From assembly GCA_900553685.1 (NCBI GenBank), contig USEI01000002.1:1-64000 (forward strand): 64,000 bases of DNA. Reading direction: 5' to 3'. Below the pieces are notes generated by a model. That model did no database searches and was not told where the DNA came from. It saw nothing but the letters and a program-made list of their open reading frames with translations. The stretch comes from an uncultured Clostridium sp. GTDB taxonomy: Bacteria > Bacillota > Clostridia > TANB77 > CAG-508. Shown here one piece after another: positions 46,968 through 55,784 of this stretch. Position 1 is the stretch's first letter; each line of letters starts with the position of its first letter. The translations under genes were made by a program, and so were the position numbers.

Positions 46968-47350
46968 TTTACTTTTTTCGCCACTTTTCGACACTTTTTT
47001 ATTTATATAATTTTTAATATATTAAAATTAATATATTGTTGTTCAGAATTTATATTTTCATTTATAATTTTAATTCAAATTGTACACTATTTTTATTTCT
47101 AAATATTTCTTTTTATATCATTAAAAATTATTTATATGATATATTCTATAATTTTTTTATCTTCTGTACAACAATTATTAAGGTGATATATAGTGACTAT
47201 CACCTTTTTTATATAGTAGGAAAGTTCTTTGAACTTCCTATTATATATAATATATTTTATAAAAATTATATACGATTTTTATTTAGTTTATATAAGCTTT
47301 TACTATTGCAGTTTTAGTAATTTTATAGTAAAATTTATTATGTAAATTAA
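46968..47350. other. AT-rich intergenic region with two tandem hairpins, no gene
   Basis: A 93-codon frame exists but has no start signal and a biased composition, so I reject it. At 47180-47208 there is AGGTGATA/TATCACCT plus T run, and at 47213-47243 a second hairpin TAGGAAAGTTC/GAACTTCCTA. Two terminator-like structures without a gene before them suggest a small RNA or a decayed gene. Confidence 0.45.
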
Positions 47351-47359
47351 ACTTTGAAA

Positions 47360-47405
47360 GGAGAATTATGTATAAGTAATAATATTTATACATAAATAAA
47401 ATATG
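47360..47405 (+). promoter_or_regulatory. Ribosome-binding site separated from start by a hairpin (ksgA)
   Basis: GGAG at 47360-47363 is followed by a stem ATGTATAA/TTATACAT (47368-47393) and then AAATAAAAT before the ATG at 47403. The stem contains a three-codon frame (ATG TAT AAG TAA). The distance without folding is about 39 bases. Confidence 0.5.
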
Positions 47406-48269
47406 AATTTAGCTGAAGAAACAAAATTTATAATGAAAAAATATAATATAACTGCAAATAAAAATTATGGTCAGAATTTTCTAATAGATGAGAATATAGT
47501 TAATGATATTATTACTGGTGCTCAAGTAAATAAAGATGATTTAATCATAGAAATAGGTCCTGGTCTTGGAACTCTAACTTCACTATTATTAGAAAAAGCT
47601 GGTAAAGTTATTTGTGTAGAACTTGACAAAAAAATGATTAATGTATTAAAAGAAAGATTTATTTTATATAATAATTTTGAACTTTTAAATAATGATATTC
47701 TAAAAGTAGACTTAAATAGATTAATTTCCGAAAGTAAAACAAATTTAAAAAATGTAAAGGTTGTTGCAAACCTTCCATATTATATTACAACTCCTATTAT
47801 AATGAAGCTTTTAGAAGATAAGTTAGATTTAACAAGCATAACAGTGATGGTTCAAAAAGAAGTTGCTGAAAGACTAGCTGGAATTAATGGAGGAAAAGAA
47901 ATCGGCAGTATAACTTATAGCATAAATTATTATACAAATCCTGAAATCATAATTAATGTTCCAAGGAACTCATTTATACCTGCACCAAATGTAGATTCTG
48001 CAGTTATAAAATTCGATATTTTAAAAGAACCAAAAATTAAAGTTTCAAATGAAGAATTATTCTTTAAAGTTATAAAATTTTCTTTTCTTCAAAAAAGAAA
48101 AACTTTAATAAATTCTCTTTCTAATTCAGGTTTAGTAAGTAAGGAATCTTTAGAAAAAATACTAAATGATTTAAATATTGATTTGAAAATAAGAGCTGAA
48201 CAGCTTACATTAGAACAATTTGGAAAAATTTCAGACTATATATACTCTAATAATAAACAATCTGTTTAA
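47403..48269 (+). CDS. ksgA: 16S rRNA (adenine1518/1519-N6)-dimethyltransferase
   Basis: The motifs KNYGQNFLIDENIV, IGPGLGTLTSLLLEKAGKV and NLPYYITTPI (motif IV, near residue 122) define KsgA/RsmA. It dimethylates two adenines near the 3' end of 16S rRNA late in ribosome assembly. The 288-residue length is standard. An unusual leader with a hairpin lies between the ribosome-binding site and the start. Confidence 0.95.
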   Translation: MNLAEETKFIMKKYNITANKNYGQNFLIDENIVNDIITGAQVNKDDLIIEIGPGLGTLTSLLLEKAGKVICVELDKKMINVLKERFILYNNFELLNNDILKVDLNRLISESKTNLKNVKVVANLPYYITTPIIMKLLEDKLDLTSITVMVQKEVAERLAGINGGKEIGSITYSINYYTNPEIIINVPRNSFIPAPNVDSAVIKFDILKEPKIKVSNEELFFKVIKFSFLQKRKTLINSLSNSGLVSKESLEKILNDLNIDLKIRAEQLTLEQFGKISDYIYSNNKQSV

Positions 48270-48422
48270 AATATATCTTAAAATTATATATAAAATAATG
48301 CTTTGATTTATTAACCCCCAAACATTATTACTAAATATAAATATATATAAATAAATATATATAAATATATATATTATAAATTAAAAATATAAATTCAAAA
48401 ATATTTAATTACATACTAAGCT

Positions 48423-48589
48423 AAATAAGCTATTCTTTTTTTATAAAACGATTTAAAGAAAATTGAATTAGAATTGCTTATACATTTTATGGAAAGAGTT
48501 CATCTTTTGATGGAAGGGAGCCATAAAATGCTATTAGCAATTCTATGAAAATTTTTAAGTAAGTTTTATAAAAAAAGAATAGCTTATTT
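48423..48589. repeat. Structured repeat element, copy 2
   Basis: The core of ~110 bases differs from copy 1 (35893-36062) at about four positions. The outer stem is different in sequence but still pairs (AAATAAGCTATTCTTTTTTTATAAAAC with its complement). At one stem position T:A in copy 1 is C:G here. Both copies lie between convergent genes. Confidence 0.8.
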
Positions 48590-48707
48590 TATTATACAAT
48601 TTTTAATAATTTATAAAATATTTAATTATTTTCTAGAATTTTTTTAATATTTTATAGTATTAATTTAATTACGTTATATTTTGCTAAAGAATATTTTTCA
48701 TAAATTT

Positions 48708-48965
48708 CTAGATTTTTAAATTTTCTTTTACTTCTTCTAAAGCTCTAGCAAGCTGATCTGGACAAGAAGTTCCTTTTCCCCCACAATCAATTCCTTTTAG
48801 TTTTCTAATTGCTTCATTGATGTTCATTCCTTCTACTAAAATAGAGATACCTTTTGTATTGCCAGCACAGCCACCAAGTATTCTTACAGATTTTATAATT
48901 TCTCCATCTACCTCTATATCCATTTTTCTTGAACAAACTCCCCTTGGAGTATATGTATGTAACAT
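48708..48965 (-). CDS. TSCPD-domain protein
   Basis: The 85-residue sequence has the pattern TPRGVCSRKMDIEVDGEIIKSV, VRILGGCAGNTKGIS and KGTSCPDQLARAL. The last carries the TSCPD motif that names the family (TIGR03905-like proteins). The Cys residues could bind metal. Function is unknown. The gene lies 10 bp downstream of dgt on the same strand, so they may be co-transcribed. Confidence 0.88.
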   Translation of the reverse strand: MLHTYTPRGVCSRKMDIEVDGEIIKSVRILGGCAGNTKGISILVEGMNINEAIRKLKGIDCGGKGTSCPDQLARALEEVKENLKI

Positions 48966-48975
48966 TTTATCCCTC

Positions 48976-50184
48976 CTAAAAACTTACAATTTCATTATAA
49001 ACTCTAACTATATATTGATCTGTCATACCGGATATATAATCTATAATTGCTCTACTATAATTTTTAATATTATTTAAATCGTATACAACTTTATTAAAAT
49101 ATTTATTATTATCTCTTTCATCACAATTAGCATATGTTTCAAGCCAAGATGAAAATTCTTCAGAAAGTACAGGATAATATCTTTTCATTTTCTTTAAATT
49201 TTTTAAAGTTGCAGTCCCATTATATTCATTTTTTAAAGTATAAAAAATTTCATTTATAACTACTGTAAAATATCTAATAGTTGGTTGAATTTTATCATTA
49301 CGATAAATTTTTTCATAATTGAATTTTTTTATCTTTTCCATAGTATCGAAAGCTTCTTTTGAAAATCTTAATCCATCTTCAACTGTACTATTTTTACACA
49401 AATCCCCTGTCAAATATCCTATAATGCTTGTATTATTTATTCTTATAGTTTCTATTTCCTTATCAATAGTTTTTAAATCTTTTTCTGTCAAAAGTTTCAT
49501 TTCTTTTGCATCTTCCAAATCTCTACCAAGATATGAAATATTATCTGCTAGTTTAACAACACATCCTTCCCATGTAAAAGGATCATATTTATTAGGTTCA
49601 TTAAATTTTTTCATATCTATAAACTCATCTCTAGGTTTTTGACCAGAAATTTTTGGATTTCCACAATGTCCTATTATTCCATCTCTAACAGCATAGGTTA
49701 AATTTAGATTTCTTTTTATTCCAGCAATATCTCTTAAAAGCTCTAAATCATCTACATAGTGAACACCATTTCTACCATGTCCAAATTTCTCTCCATATTC
49801 TCTTTGAGATATTGTAGATAATATTCTTTCTCCTTGATGTCCAAAAGGACTATGACCTATATCATGAGTTACAGCTATAGCTTTAGTAAGCTCTGAATTT
49901 AAACCTAAGTAATTCGCTATCGTATTACTTATAGATTCTACTAAGTTTACATGTTCAATTCTAGTACAAATATGGTCATTTTTAGGAGCAAAAAATACTT
50001 GAGTTTTATGTTTTAATCTTCTATACGCATTACAATTTATTACTCTGGTATAATCTCTATCAAACTCACTACGCATAGGAGCATCTCCATATATAGGATC
50101 ATAAAGTTTTTCCATTCTAGATATGGCTTGTTCCCATTTTTTATTTCCTTCAACCATTGCTTCTTTTTCGAATTTTTTTATCAT
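48976..50184 (-). CDS. dgt: dGTP triphosphohydrolase-like HD protein
   Basis: The HD motif HDIGHSPFGHQGERIL near residue 110 and a preceding RIEHVNLVESISNTIA mark the dGTPase family, which cuts dNTPs to nucleoside and triphosphate. FDRDYTRVINCNAYRRLKHKTQVF fits the N-terminal region. I start at ATG 50184, since the earlier GTG lacks a proper site. Substrate preference within dNTPs cannot be told. Confidence 0.9.
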   Translation of the reverse strand: MIKKFEKEAMVEGNKKWEQAISRMEKLYDPIYGDAPMRSEFDRDYTRVINCNAYRRLKHKTQVFFAPKNDHICTRIEHVNLVESISNTIANYLGLNSELTKAIAVTHDIGHSPFGHQGERILSTISQREYGEKFGHGRNGVHYVDDLELLRDIAGIKRNLNLTYAVRDGIIGHCGNPKISGQKPRDEFIDMKKFNEPNKYDPFTWEGCVVKLADNISYLGRDLEDAKEMKLLTEKDLKTIDKEIETIRINNTSIIGYLTGDLCKNSTVEDGLRFSKEAFDTMEKIKKFNYEKIYRNDKIQPTIRYFTVVINEIFYTLKNEYNGTATLKNLKKMKRYYPVLSEEFSSWLETYANCDERDNNKYFNKVVYDLNNIKNYSRAIIDYISGMTDQYIVRVYNEIVSF

Positions 50185-50202
50185 TTGTTCCTTCACCTTA
50201 TT

Positions 50203-51093
50203 TTATATTTCATTTAATAAATTCTCTAAATCTTCTTTTGAAAAATGATATTTTTTATTACAAAAATGGCAAACAGTATCAGCTTGTCCATCTTCTTCAA
50301 TAATTTTAGTTAGCTCTTCTCTTCCAATAGAAATAAGTCCTCTTTCAAATTTTTCTTTACTGCAATCACATTCATATTTCAATTCCAACTCTTGATCTAA
50401 TATAAGTATATTTTCATCACCAGTTACTGTTTTTGCTATTTCTTCCAAACTTTTATTTTCTGAAACCATTTTACTAATACTTGGAGCTTTTTCCAAAGCT
50501 GTTTCTATTTTTGAAATATCTTCTTCTGTTGCATCTGGCATTAAAGTTATCATGTATCCACCTGCTGCCTTTACTCCTAATTTATTTACTAATACTCCTA
50601 ATGCAATTACAGTTGGTTTTTGTTTAGATTTTGCAAAATATTCTGTAAAATCTTCAGCAATTTCTCCTGAAACAAGTGGAACCAACCCTGTATAATTTGA
50701 ATCTGTTATTTCATTTTTATTTATTATGTTTATAAATCCATCTTTTCCAACTGCACCACCAACATCTAACTTTCCATTAGGTTTTAAAGGTAATTCAACA
50801 TGTGGATTATCTACACATACTTTTACTTTAGAAATCTCTCCATCTCTTTTTACTACAGATATTAACTTTCCCATTGGACCATTGCCATCAATTTGAATTG
50901 TTATATAATCATCTTTTTCTTTAATATCTGTAAATCCCATCATTCCAGAAATAGTAGCAAGCCTTCCCATAGCAGCTGTAGTAGTTGGTGTCAAATCATG
51001 TAAATTTCTGATTTCTTCTACTAAATCCGTCGTAGAAGCACATACTAAGCTTACTCTACCTTCGTGAGCTAAAAATTTTGCAATTCTATCCAT
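50203..51093 (-). CDS. hslO: Redox-regulated chaperone Hsp33
   Basis: The N-terminal domain matches Hsp33 (AHEGRVSLVCASTTDLVEE). The C-terminal zinc centre is CDC followed by CHFC (residues 240-275), giving the four-Cys redox switch that opens the chaperone on oxidation. The 296-residue length is usual. It lies 19 bp upstream of dgt on the same strand, with GGAG before ATG. Confidence 0.95.
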   Translation of the reverse strand: MDRIAKFLAHEGRVSLVCASTTDLVEEIRNLHDLTPTTTAAMGRLATISGMMGFTDIKEKDDYITIQIDGNGPMGKLISVVKRDGEISKVKVCVDNPHVELPLKPNGKLDVGGAVGKDGFINIINKNEITDSNYTGLVPLVSGEIAEDFTEYFAKSKQKPTVIALGVLVNKLGVKAAGGYMITLMPDATEEDISKIETALEKAPSISKMVSENKSLEEIAKTVTGDENILILDQELELKYECDCSKEKFERGLISIGREELTKIIEEDGQADTVCHFCNKKYHFSKEDLENLLNEI

Positions 51094-51106
51094 CTTTTCT
51101 CCTTAT

Positions 51107-51409
51107 CTATTTACTAAAAGCCTTTTTCACATCTTTATATGTAGACATAAGTAAATCATATTTCAATTCCTCCGGTAAATCTTCATTATACATAGCATTA
51201 GAGATTGGAATTGTATATGAATTGTATTTTGGCATAAAAAATCTTGTTTTTACTATATAATCTATTAAGCAATCATTTTCGCTAGTTTCAACTTCGTGTC
51301 TTTGTAAAAAATTTTTTAATAATTCTGTATATTCATCATGAAAATAATTGAAAACTTTTGTATATTCTTTTTTTTGCTCTAGTTCTTTTATTTTTTCTTC
51401 TATTAGCAC
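51107..51409 (-). CDS. Small unknown protein upstream of hslO
   Basis: About 100 residues, charged and helical, with no membrane segment. I recognise no family. The start is most likely GTG at 51409, eight bases after GAGG; the earlier in-frame GTG overlaps that box. It ends 14 bp before hslO and is probably in the same operon. Confidence 0.55.
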   Translation of the reverse strand: MLIEEKIKELEQKKEYTKVFNYFHDEYTELLKNFLQRHEVETSENDCLIDYIVKTRFFMPKYNSYTIPISNAMYNEDLPEELKYDLLMSTYKDVKKAFSK

Positions 51410-51595
51410 AATTTTCACCTCATATATAGTACAATTATCAAATTTATTTTATAATAAAACTTATTTTTTGACAAGACTAATTATTACCTTAATTAGTTAT
51501 TTTTTATAAATAAAAAAAGCAATTTAAAATTTGTAACTTATAATTTTTTTTAGAATATTATACATCATAAATATATTTTAGAAAGGAAATAATTT

Positions 51596-52408
51596 ATGAA
51601 TACACTTAGATTAAATTCAAGAGGGCCAGAAGTAGAACTTTTACAAAGTATTCTACAAAAAATAGGTTTCTACAATGGAGCTATTGATGGTATTTTTGGT
51701 TTTCAAACTTTCACAGCTGTACAAAGATTTCAAAGAGAAAATAATCTTTCTGCTGATGGAATTGTAGGGCAAAATACCTGGAATGCTTTAATGCCATACA
51801 TAAATGGCTATACAACCCATACAATAAAACAAGGTGATACTTTATTTAAAATAGCACAAATGCATTCTACTACTGTTGATGCAATAATTACTGCAAATCC
51901 TGATATAGAAGTTAACAATTTACAAATTGGTGAAGAAATTATTGTTCCATTTGGAAGTATTGTACCAACAAATATAAGTTATACTTCTCAAATTTTAAAT
52001 ATGAATATAAATGCATTAAAAACAATTTATCCATTTTTAGAAATTTCTACAATAGGAACTAGCGCTCTTGGCAGAAGATTACAGTGCATAAAATTTGGAA
52101 ATGGTAGAAAAGAAGTTTTCTATTGTGCTGCAACACATGCCAATGAATGGATTACAACACCTTTATTAATGAAATTTTTAGAAAATATTTCTAAAAGCTA
52201 TGTAAATAACATGAGTATTTTTGGCTATAATGCTAGAGAACTATTTAGTAATGTTTCACTATATATTGTACCAATGGTAAATCCTGATGGTGTAGATTTA
52301 GTAACTGGTTTATTTAGTGAAAATTCTTGGGCATATACTAATGCCAAACGAATTTCCAATAATTTTCCTGATATTCCATTTCCAAATGGTTGGAAAGCAA
52401 ATATAGAA
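51596..52408 (+). pseudogene. Left half of an M14 peptidase (peptidoglycan-binding, LysM) interrupted by an element
   Basis: Codons 1-271 encode a peptidoglycan-binding domain (residues 1-65), a LysM domain (residues 75-122) and the first part of a zinc carboxypeptidase domain. The ligand pair HxxE is in [11 protein letters not shown] near residue 182. After position 52408 the frame continues 41 residues into element sequence and then stops. The other half of the domain starts at 59541. Joining the two gives 424 residues, as expected for gamma-D-Glu-L-diamino acid endopeptidases of the cell wall. Alone this half cannot be active. Confidence 0.92.
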
Positions 52409-52420
52409 GGTGAAAGTCTT

Positions 52421-52431
52421 ATTAACTTCCA
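52421..52431 (+). repeat. attL arm of the serine-integrase element
   Basis: ATTAACTTCCA begins ten bases after the core GG at 52409-52410. Its exact inverted copy is at 59520-59530. Confidence 0.8.
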
Positions 52432-52444
52432 CCATTTTATTTTC

Positions 52445-52471
52445 AAAAAACAATGTAGTTTATACTACATT
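52445..52471 (-). terminator. Terminator of the recombinase gene
   Basis: The stem AATGTAGT/ACTACATT with a 4-base loop has, on the minus strand, a GTTTTTT run after it. It lies about 20 bp past the recombinase stop. Confidence 0.8.
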
Positions 52472-52493
52472 TCTATTGTCTTCGCTAGCAACG

Positions 52494-54149
52494 TTATATT
52501 GCCTTTTCAGCATTCAAAATTTTCTCTATTTCAATAAATTCATCTATATTTTCATTTATCGTATTTAGTGGTGCAAAATTGAATGAAATAAAAACATTTT
52601 TATCTTTGTCTATCTCAATTTTATCAATTAATCTAAATAAATAAGATTTATCCACTTCTTTCATTTCTAAAAACTTATTGATAATTTTATTCATTTGTTC
52701 TTCATCATTTTCATTTTTTATATGTTGCTGACCTCGTAGCGATTGAAATCGATCTATTAGTTTACTCTTTTCATTTGTTAATTTATCTCTTTCATTAACG
52801 AACTTTACTGATATTCTTGTGAAGTCAATATCTAGTAATGTTCCATTTAATTTATCATCATATAAACTATCTATTTTTCTATTTATATCAGCTATTTTAA
52901 CATCAATTACTTCGATTTGCTTTTTCACGGACACTATCAAATCGATTGATGTATTTTTTACCTTTTTATAAGTTTCTTCTAACATTTTACGATTAGCATA
53001 CATTCTACAAACTTTTCTTACAATTTCTAGTATTCTTTTTTCAAACTTTGGATAATTTAAATTTCTTACATAGCAACCTCTTTTTTGATAGCCTGTATCC
53101 ACAATATATGGAATCTTTGGTCTATTACTCTTATGATTTACTTTTAATACAATTTGCATTTGCCAACCGACAATGTTTGCAATAAATTAATCCTCGTAAT
53201 AAATAGTCATACTGTTTTACAACTTTTTTGGCTCGTTCTTTATGTATTATTTGTGCTTTCTCAAATACATCTTTATCGATAATTGCTTCATGTGTATTTT
53301 CTACTCTTATATATTTTTCCTTTTCTACTTTACGAAGTTTTTTTACTTTATATGAAACAACAGATACTTTATTTTGAACTGTATTGCCAATATAAACTTC
53401 ATTTCTTAGCATATCACATACAGTAGTTGCATTCCAAAAATAATTCATTTTATTTTTATTTTGAACGATTCCTGTTTTTCTATATCCAGATGGGCTTAAA
53501 TACTGATTTTTATTTAGATATTCAACAATTAATTTACTTCCTATTCCATTTACATACATATTAAATATTTTTCTAACAATATCTGCAACATTATTATCAA
53601 TTACCAATTTGTTTTTGTTAGTTGAATCTTTCTTATATCCGATATGCTGGCGTACTGCACAAATATTCTCCTTGTTTTTGTTTTTCTTTAAAAACGCTTC
53701 TTATCTTTTTAGATATATCTTTTGCATACATATCATTTAAAATCGCTTTAAATGGTGTTATATCATTATTTACTGTCTCACTATATGTATCTATACCATC
53801 TAATATAGAAACATACCTAACTTGATTTTCAGGAAAATAATTTTCTATGTAATAACCTGTTTTTATGTAATCTCTACCAAGTCTAGATAAATCTTTAGTT
53901 ATAACCATATTTATTTTTTGATTTTCAATATCTGTAATTAATCTATTAAACTGTGGTCTGTCAAATGTAGTGCCTGATACTCCATCGTCAACATATTCAT
54001 CAATTAGTGTTAAATTATTTTCTTCTATATATCTTTCAATTATTTTTCTTTGATTTCCAATACTTTCACTTTCTTGTTTATCACCATCTTCACGAGACAA
54101 TCTAATATATATTCCGCACTTTATAATTTTTAGTTATTAATTTAAACAT
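52494..54149 (-). CDS. Large serine recombinase whose frame needs three +1 shifts at CGG
   Basis: Read with one base skipped at 54116, 53641 and 53169, the gene gives a continuous 550-residue serine recombinase. The catalytic Ser is in [12 protein letters not shown] near residue 18. The resolvase-like domain ([24 protein letters not shown]) is followed by the recombinase domain ([29 protein letters not shown]) and a zinc-ribbon start ([10 protein letters not shown]). A coiled coil of 40-50 residues and a C-terminal part complete the protein. Without the shifts only 15 residues are made. ATG at 54149 follows GGAAGGAG. The three breaks are all an extra C before GGN at a Gly codon, so a simple pseudogene is unlikely. 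Confidence 0.78.
53167..53169 (-). other. CGG frameshift site 3 in the recombinase
   Basis: TGT CGG TTG GCA in the incoming frame; skipping C gives TGT GGT TGG CAA ATG, the expected C-G-W after the zinc-ribbon CxxC. Confidence 0.7.
53639..53641 (-). other. CGG frameshift site 2 in the recombinase
   Basis: GCA TAT CGG ATA TAA in the incoming frame stops at once; skipping C gives GCA TAT GGA TAT AAG, the family's conserved AYGYK. Confidence 0.72.
54114..54116 (-). other. CGG frameshift site 1 in the recombinase
   Basis: AAA GTG CGG AAT ATA TAT TAG in the incoming frame stops after 15 codons; skipping C gives AAA GTG GGA ATA TAT ATT AGA, the expected KVGIYIRLS start. Confidence 0.72.
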
Positions 54150-54183
54150 ACCACTCCTTCCCATAAAAATATTTACATTAAAG

Positions 54184-54333
54184 TTATTCTAACGTATTAT
54201 TTTCATTTTGTCTGCTCTTTAATTCAATATTTTTATTTTGAGAATAGTCTTTAAATATTTTACAGATAACTTTATCAATTGATTCTTTATTATTATCAAA
54301 TTTGCAATAAACCTTTAGGTCATTTTTTTTCAA
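54184..54333 (-). CDS. Short protein upstream of the recombinase
   Basis: A 49-residue frame starts with TTG five bases after GAGGTGGGG and ends just before the recombinase leader. It has no membrane segment and a mixed charge (KVYCKFDNNKESIDKVICKIF). Short proteins in this position occur in many serine-integrase elements and might be directionality factors, which is inferred only from position. Confidence 0.5.
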   Translation of the reverse strand: MKKNDLKVYCKFDNNKESIDKVICKIFKDYSQNKNIELKSRQNENNTLE

Positions 54334-54334
54334 T

Positions 54335-54610
54335 TGCCCCACCTCTTACTAATGTGTATTAATTTTTTAAAAAATTATTCATATAACCTTTTCTACTATT
54401 AACAGCAATTGAAAATAAAAAATCTTATGGTCAAAACAAAAAAATTATTTTATCCATAAGATTTTTATATTAAATTAAACTACATTTTCCTACGAATTTT
54501 GAGAGCATTTTTTAATGCCCAAAATTCGCCAGCTTGGTGTTTTGACACCATTTTTGCTGTTTAGGGATTTCTCCCTAAAACCCTTTTTGCCCGCTGGGAG
54601 AAAATTTTTT
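54335..54610. other. Hairpin-rich intergenic region of the element
   Basis: No gene is visible. Several hairpins follow each other: AAAAATCTTATGG/CCATAAGATTTTTA (54417-54467), CGAATTTTG/AAAATTCG with inner GCATT/AATGC (54493-54528), GGTGT/ACACC (54536-54549) and TTTAGGGA/TCCCTAAA (54560-54578). They may terminate the gene ending at 54658, or be a processing or origin-type site. Confidence 0.45.
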
Positions 54611-54657
54611 TGCAATTTTATAAAGCATATATTAATGTTTTTTGCCTCATTTATTAT

Positions 54658-55755
54658 TTACTGTTTTGTTACACTTTCTTCAAAATTAATTTTTCCAATT
54701 AATAATTCTGATTTATTAATTATTCTATCTATTGACGAATTTGCAGCATTCATAATAGATAGATAAATTTCCATTTGCTCTTCTAACGAATTAACAGATT
54801 GGGTAAGTTTTCTTTCTACACCTTTTATAGATGAAAATGTTGAGAGCATCTCCTCTAATTTTTTATTAGATATTGTTATTTCCTTTTTCATATTATATAA
54901 GCCTTTTATTGATTCAATTAATCCTAATTTATTGGGTTCATTTGCCATATATTTATTATCTATAAGATTAAGAAAATTATTTTCTATTCTTTCCCATATA
55001 TTTTCTATTTGATTATTATGTACTTTCATTTTATCAGAAAACTCTTGTATACCTTTTCCAACTTTTCGAGCAATATTCCTAATAAAGCTTGCATTTCCTG
55101 AAGCTGGTGATTTTGAAACCTTGTTTATTTCAACTGTACCATAATCTATTTGTTTGGTCATTTCATTTAACTCATCTTTCATGCTATTTATTTCTTCAAC
55201 TAATTTACTTGTATCTTCATTTATATCTGCTATAAAATCCAAAAAGCCTTTATCATTTTCATTTTCTTGCTCATTTTTTATATCCAAATTCATGTCTGGT
55301 TTATATAATTCTTCTTTTTTATCAAGCGGATAATAGTCTTTTATAGGATTTCCAAATTGAACACTTCCATCTTTTGCACCTTTTAAATTTTTTTCAATTT
55401 TACTTATTATTTCATCTATTTTCCAAAAGGCTGTTGTATATTCATCTACTCTATAAGATCTAATATCAAATGGTAATTCTGATATATCTTGAGTAATAAG
55501 TATTACCTTTTTATTTAAAGCATGACATAATCCTAATTCATAAAAAACATTTGGGTTTAATCCTGTTACATCTGCAATTATTACATCTGCATTTCCAATT
55601 CCTAACACTATGTCTTTCAATATACTTTGCTGATTATCTAAGTCACCTGCATTAGAAAATTCATATTTATCCCCTAATTTATCTTTGAGCATAGTATATA
55701 ATCCTAAAAACTGTTCCTGAAATGGCATTATCATAAAAACTTTTAATTTTTCCAT
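54658..55755 (-). CDS. TIR-like / nucleoside-2-deoxyribosyltransferase-like protein with coiled coil
   Basis: Residues 1-125 have the flavodoxin-like pattern KVFMIMPF, DVIIADVTGLNPNVFYELGLCHAL, KKVILITQDISELPFDIRSY seen in TIR-like and deoxyribosyltransferase-type domains. These are used as NAD- or nucleotide-degrading effectors in defence systems. From residue 165 the protein is a long helical and coiled-coil region. I start at ATG 55755 after GAGGATAACA. It lies behind two small membrane-protein genes. A defence role is inferred from the domain and its neighbours. Confidence 0.68.
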   Translation of the reverse strand: MEKLKVFMIMPFQEQFLGLYTMLKDKLGDKYEFSNAGDLDNQQSILKDIVLGIGNADVIIADVTGLNPNVFYELGLCHALNKKVILITQDISELPFDIRSYRVDEYTTAFWKIDEIISKIEKNLKGAKDGSVQFGNPIKDYYPLDKKEELYKPDMNLDIKNEQENENDKGFLDFIADINEDTSKLVEEINSMKDELNEMTKQIDYGTVEINKVSKSPASGNASFIRNIARKVGKGIQEFSDKMKVHNNQIENIWERIENNFLNLIDNKYMANEPNKLGLIESIKGLYNMKKEITISNKKLEEMLSTFSSIKGVERKLTQSVNSLEEQMEIYLSIMNAANSSIDRIINKSELLIGKINFEESVTKQ

Positions 55756-55784
55756 TGTTATCCTCACTTTCTAATATTTTTATT

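Noticed and set aside
47036..47317. 93-codon reading frame between porB and ksgA
   Set aside because: No ribosome-binding site, composition of random AT-rich DNA, and hairpins cross it.
48423..48589. Structured repeat as a simple bidirectional terminator
   Set aside because: The conserved ~110-base core is far more than a terminator requires, though it may also terminate transcripts.
52494..54149. Recombinase as an ordinary decayed pseudogene
   Set aside because: All three breaks are the same kind of single extra C before a Gly codon and the rest of the frame is clean, which random decay does not explain. Sequencing error remains possible and is listed as a test.
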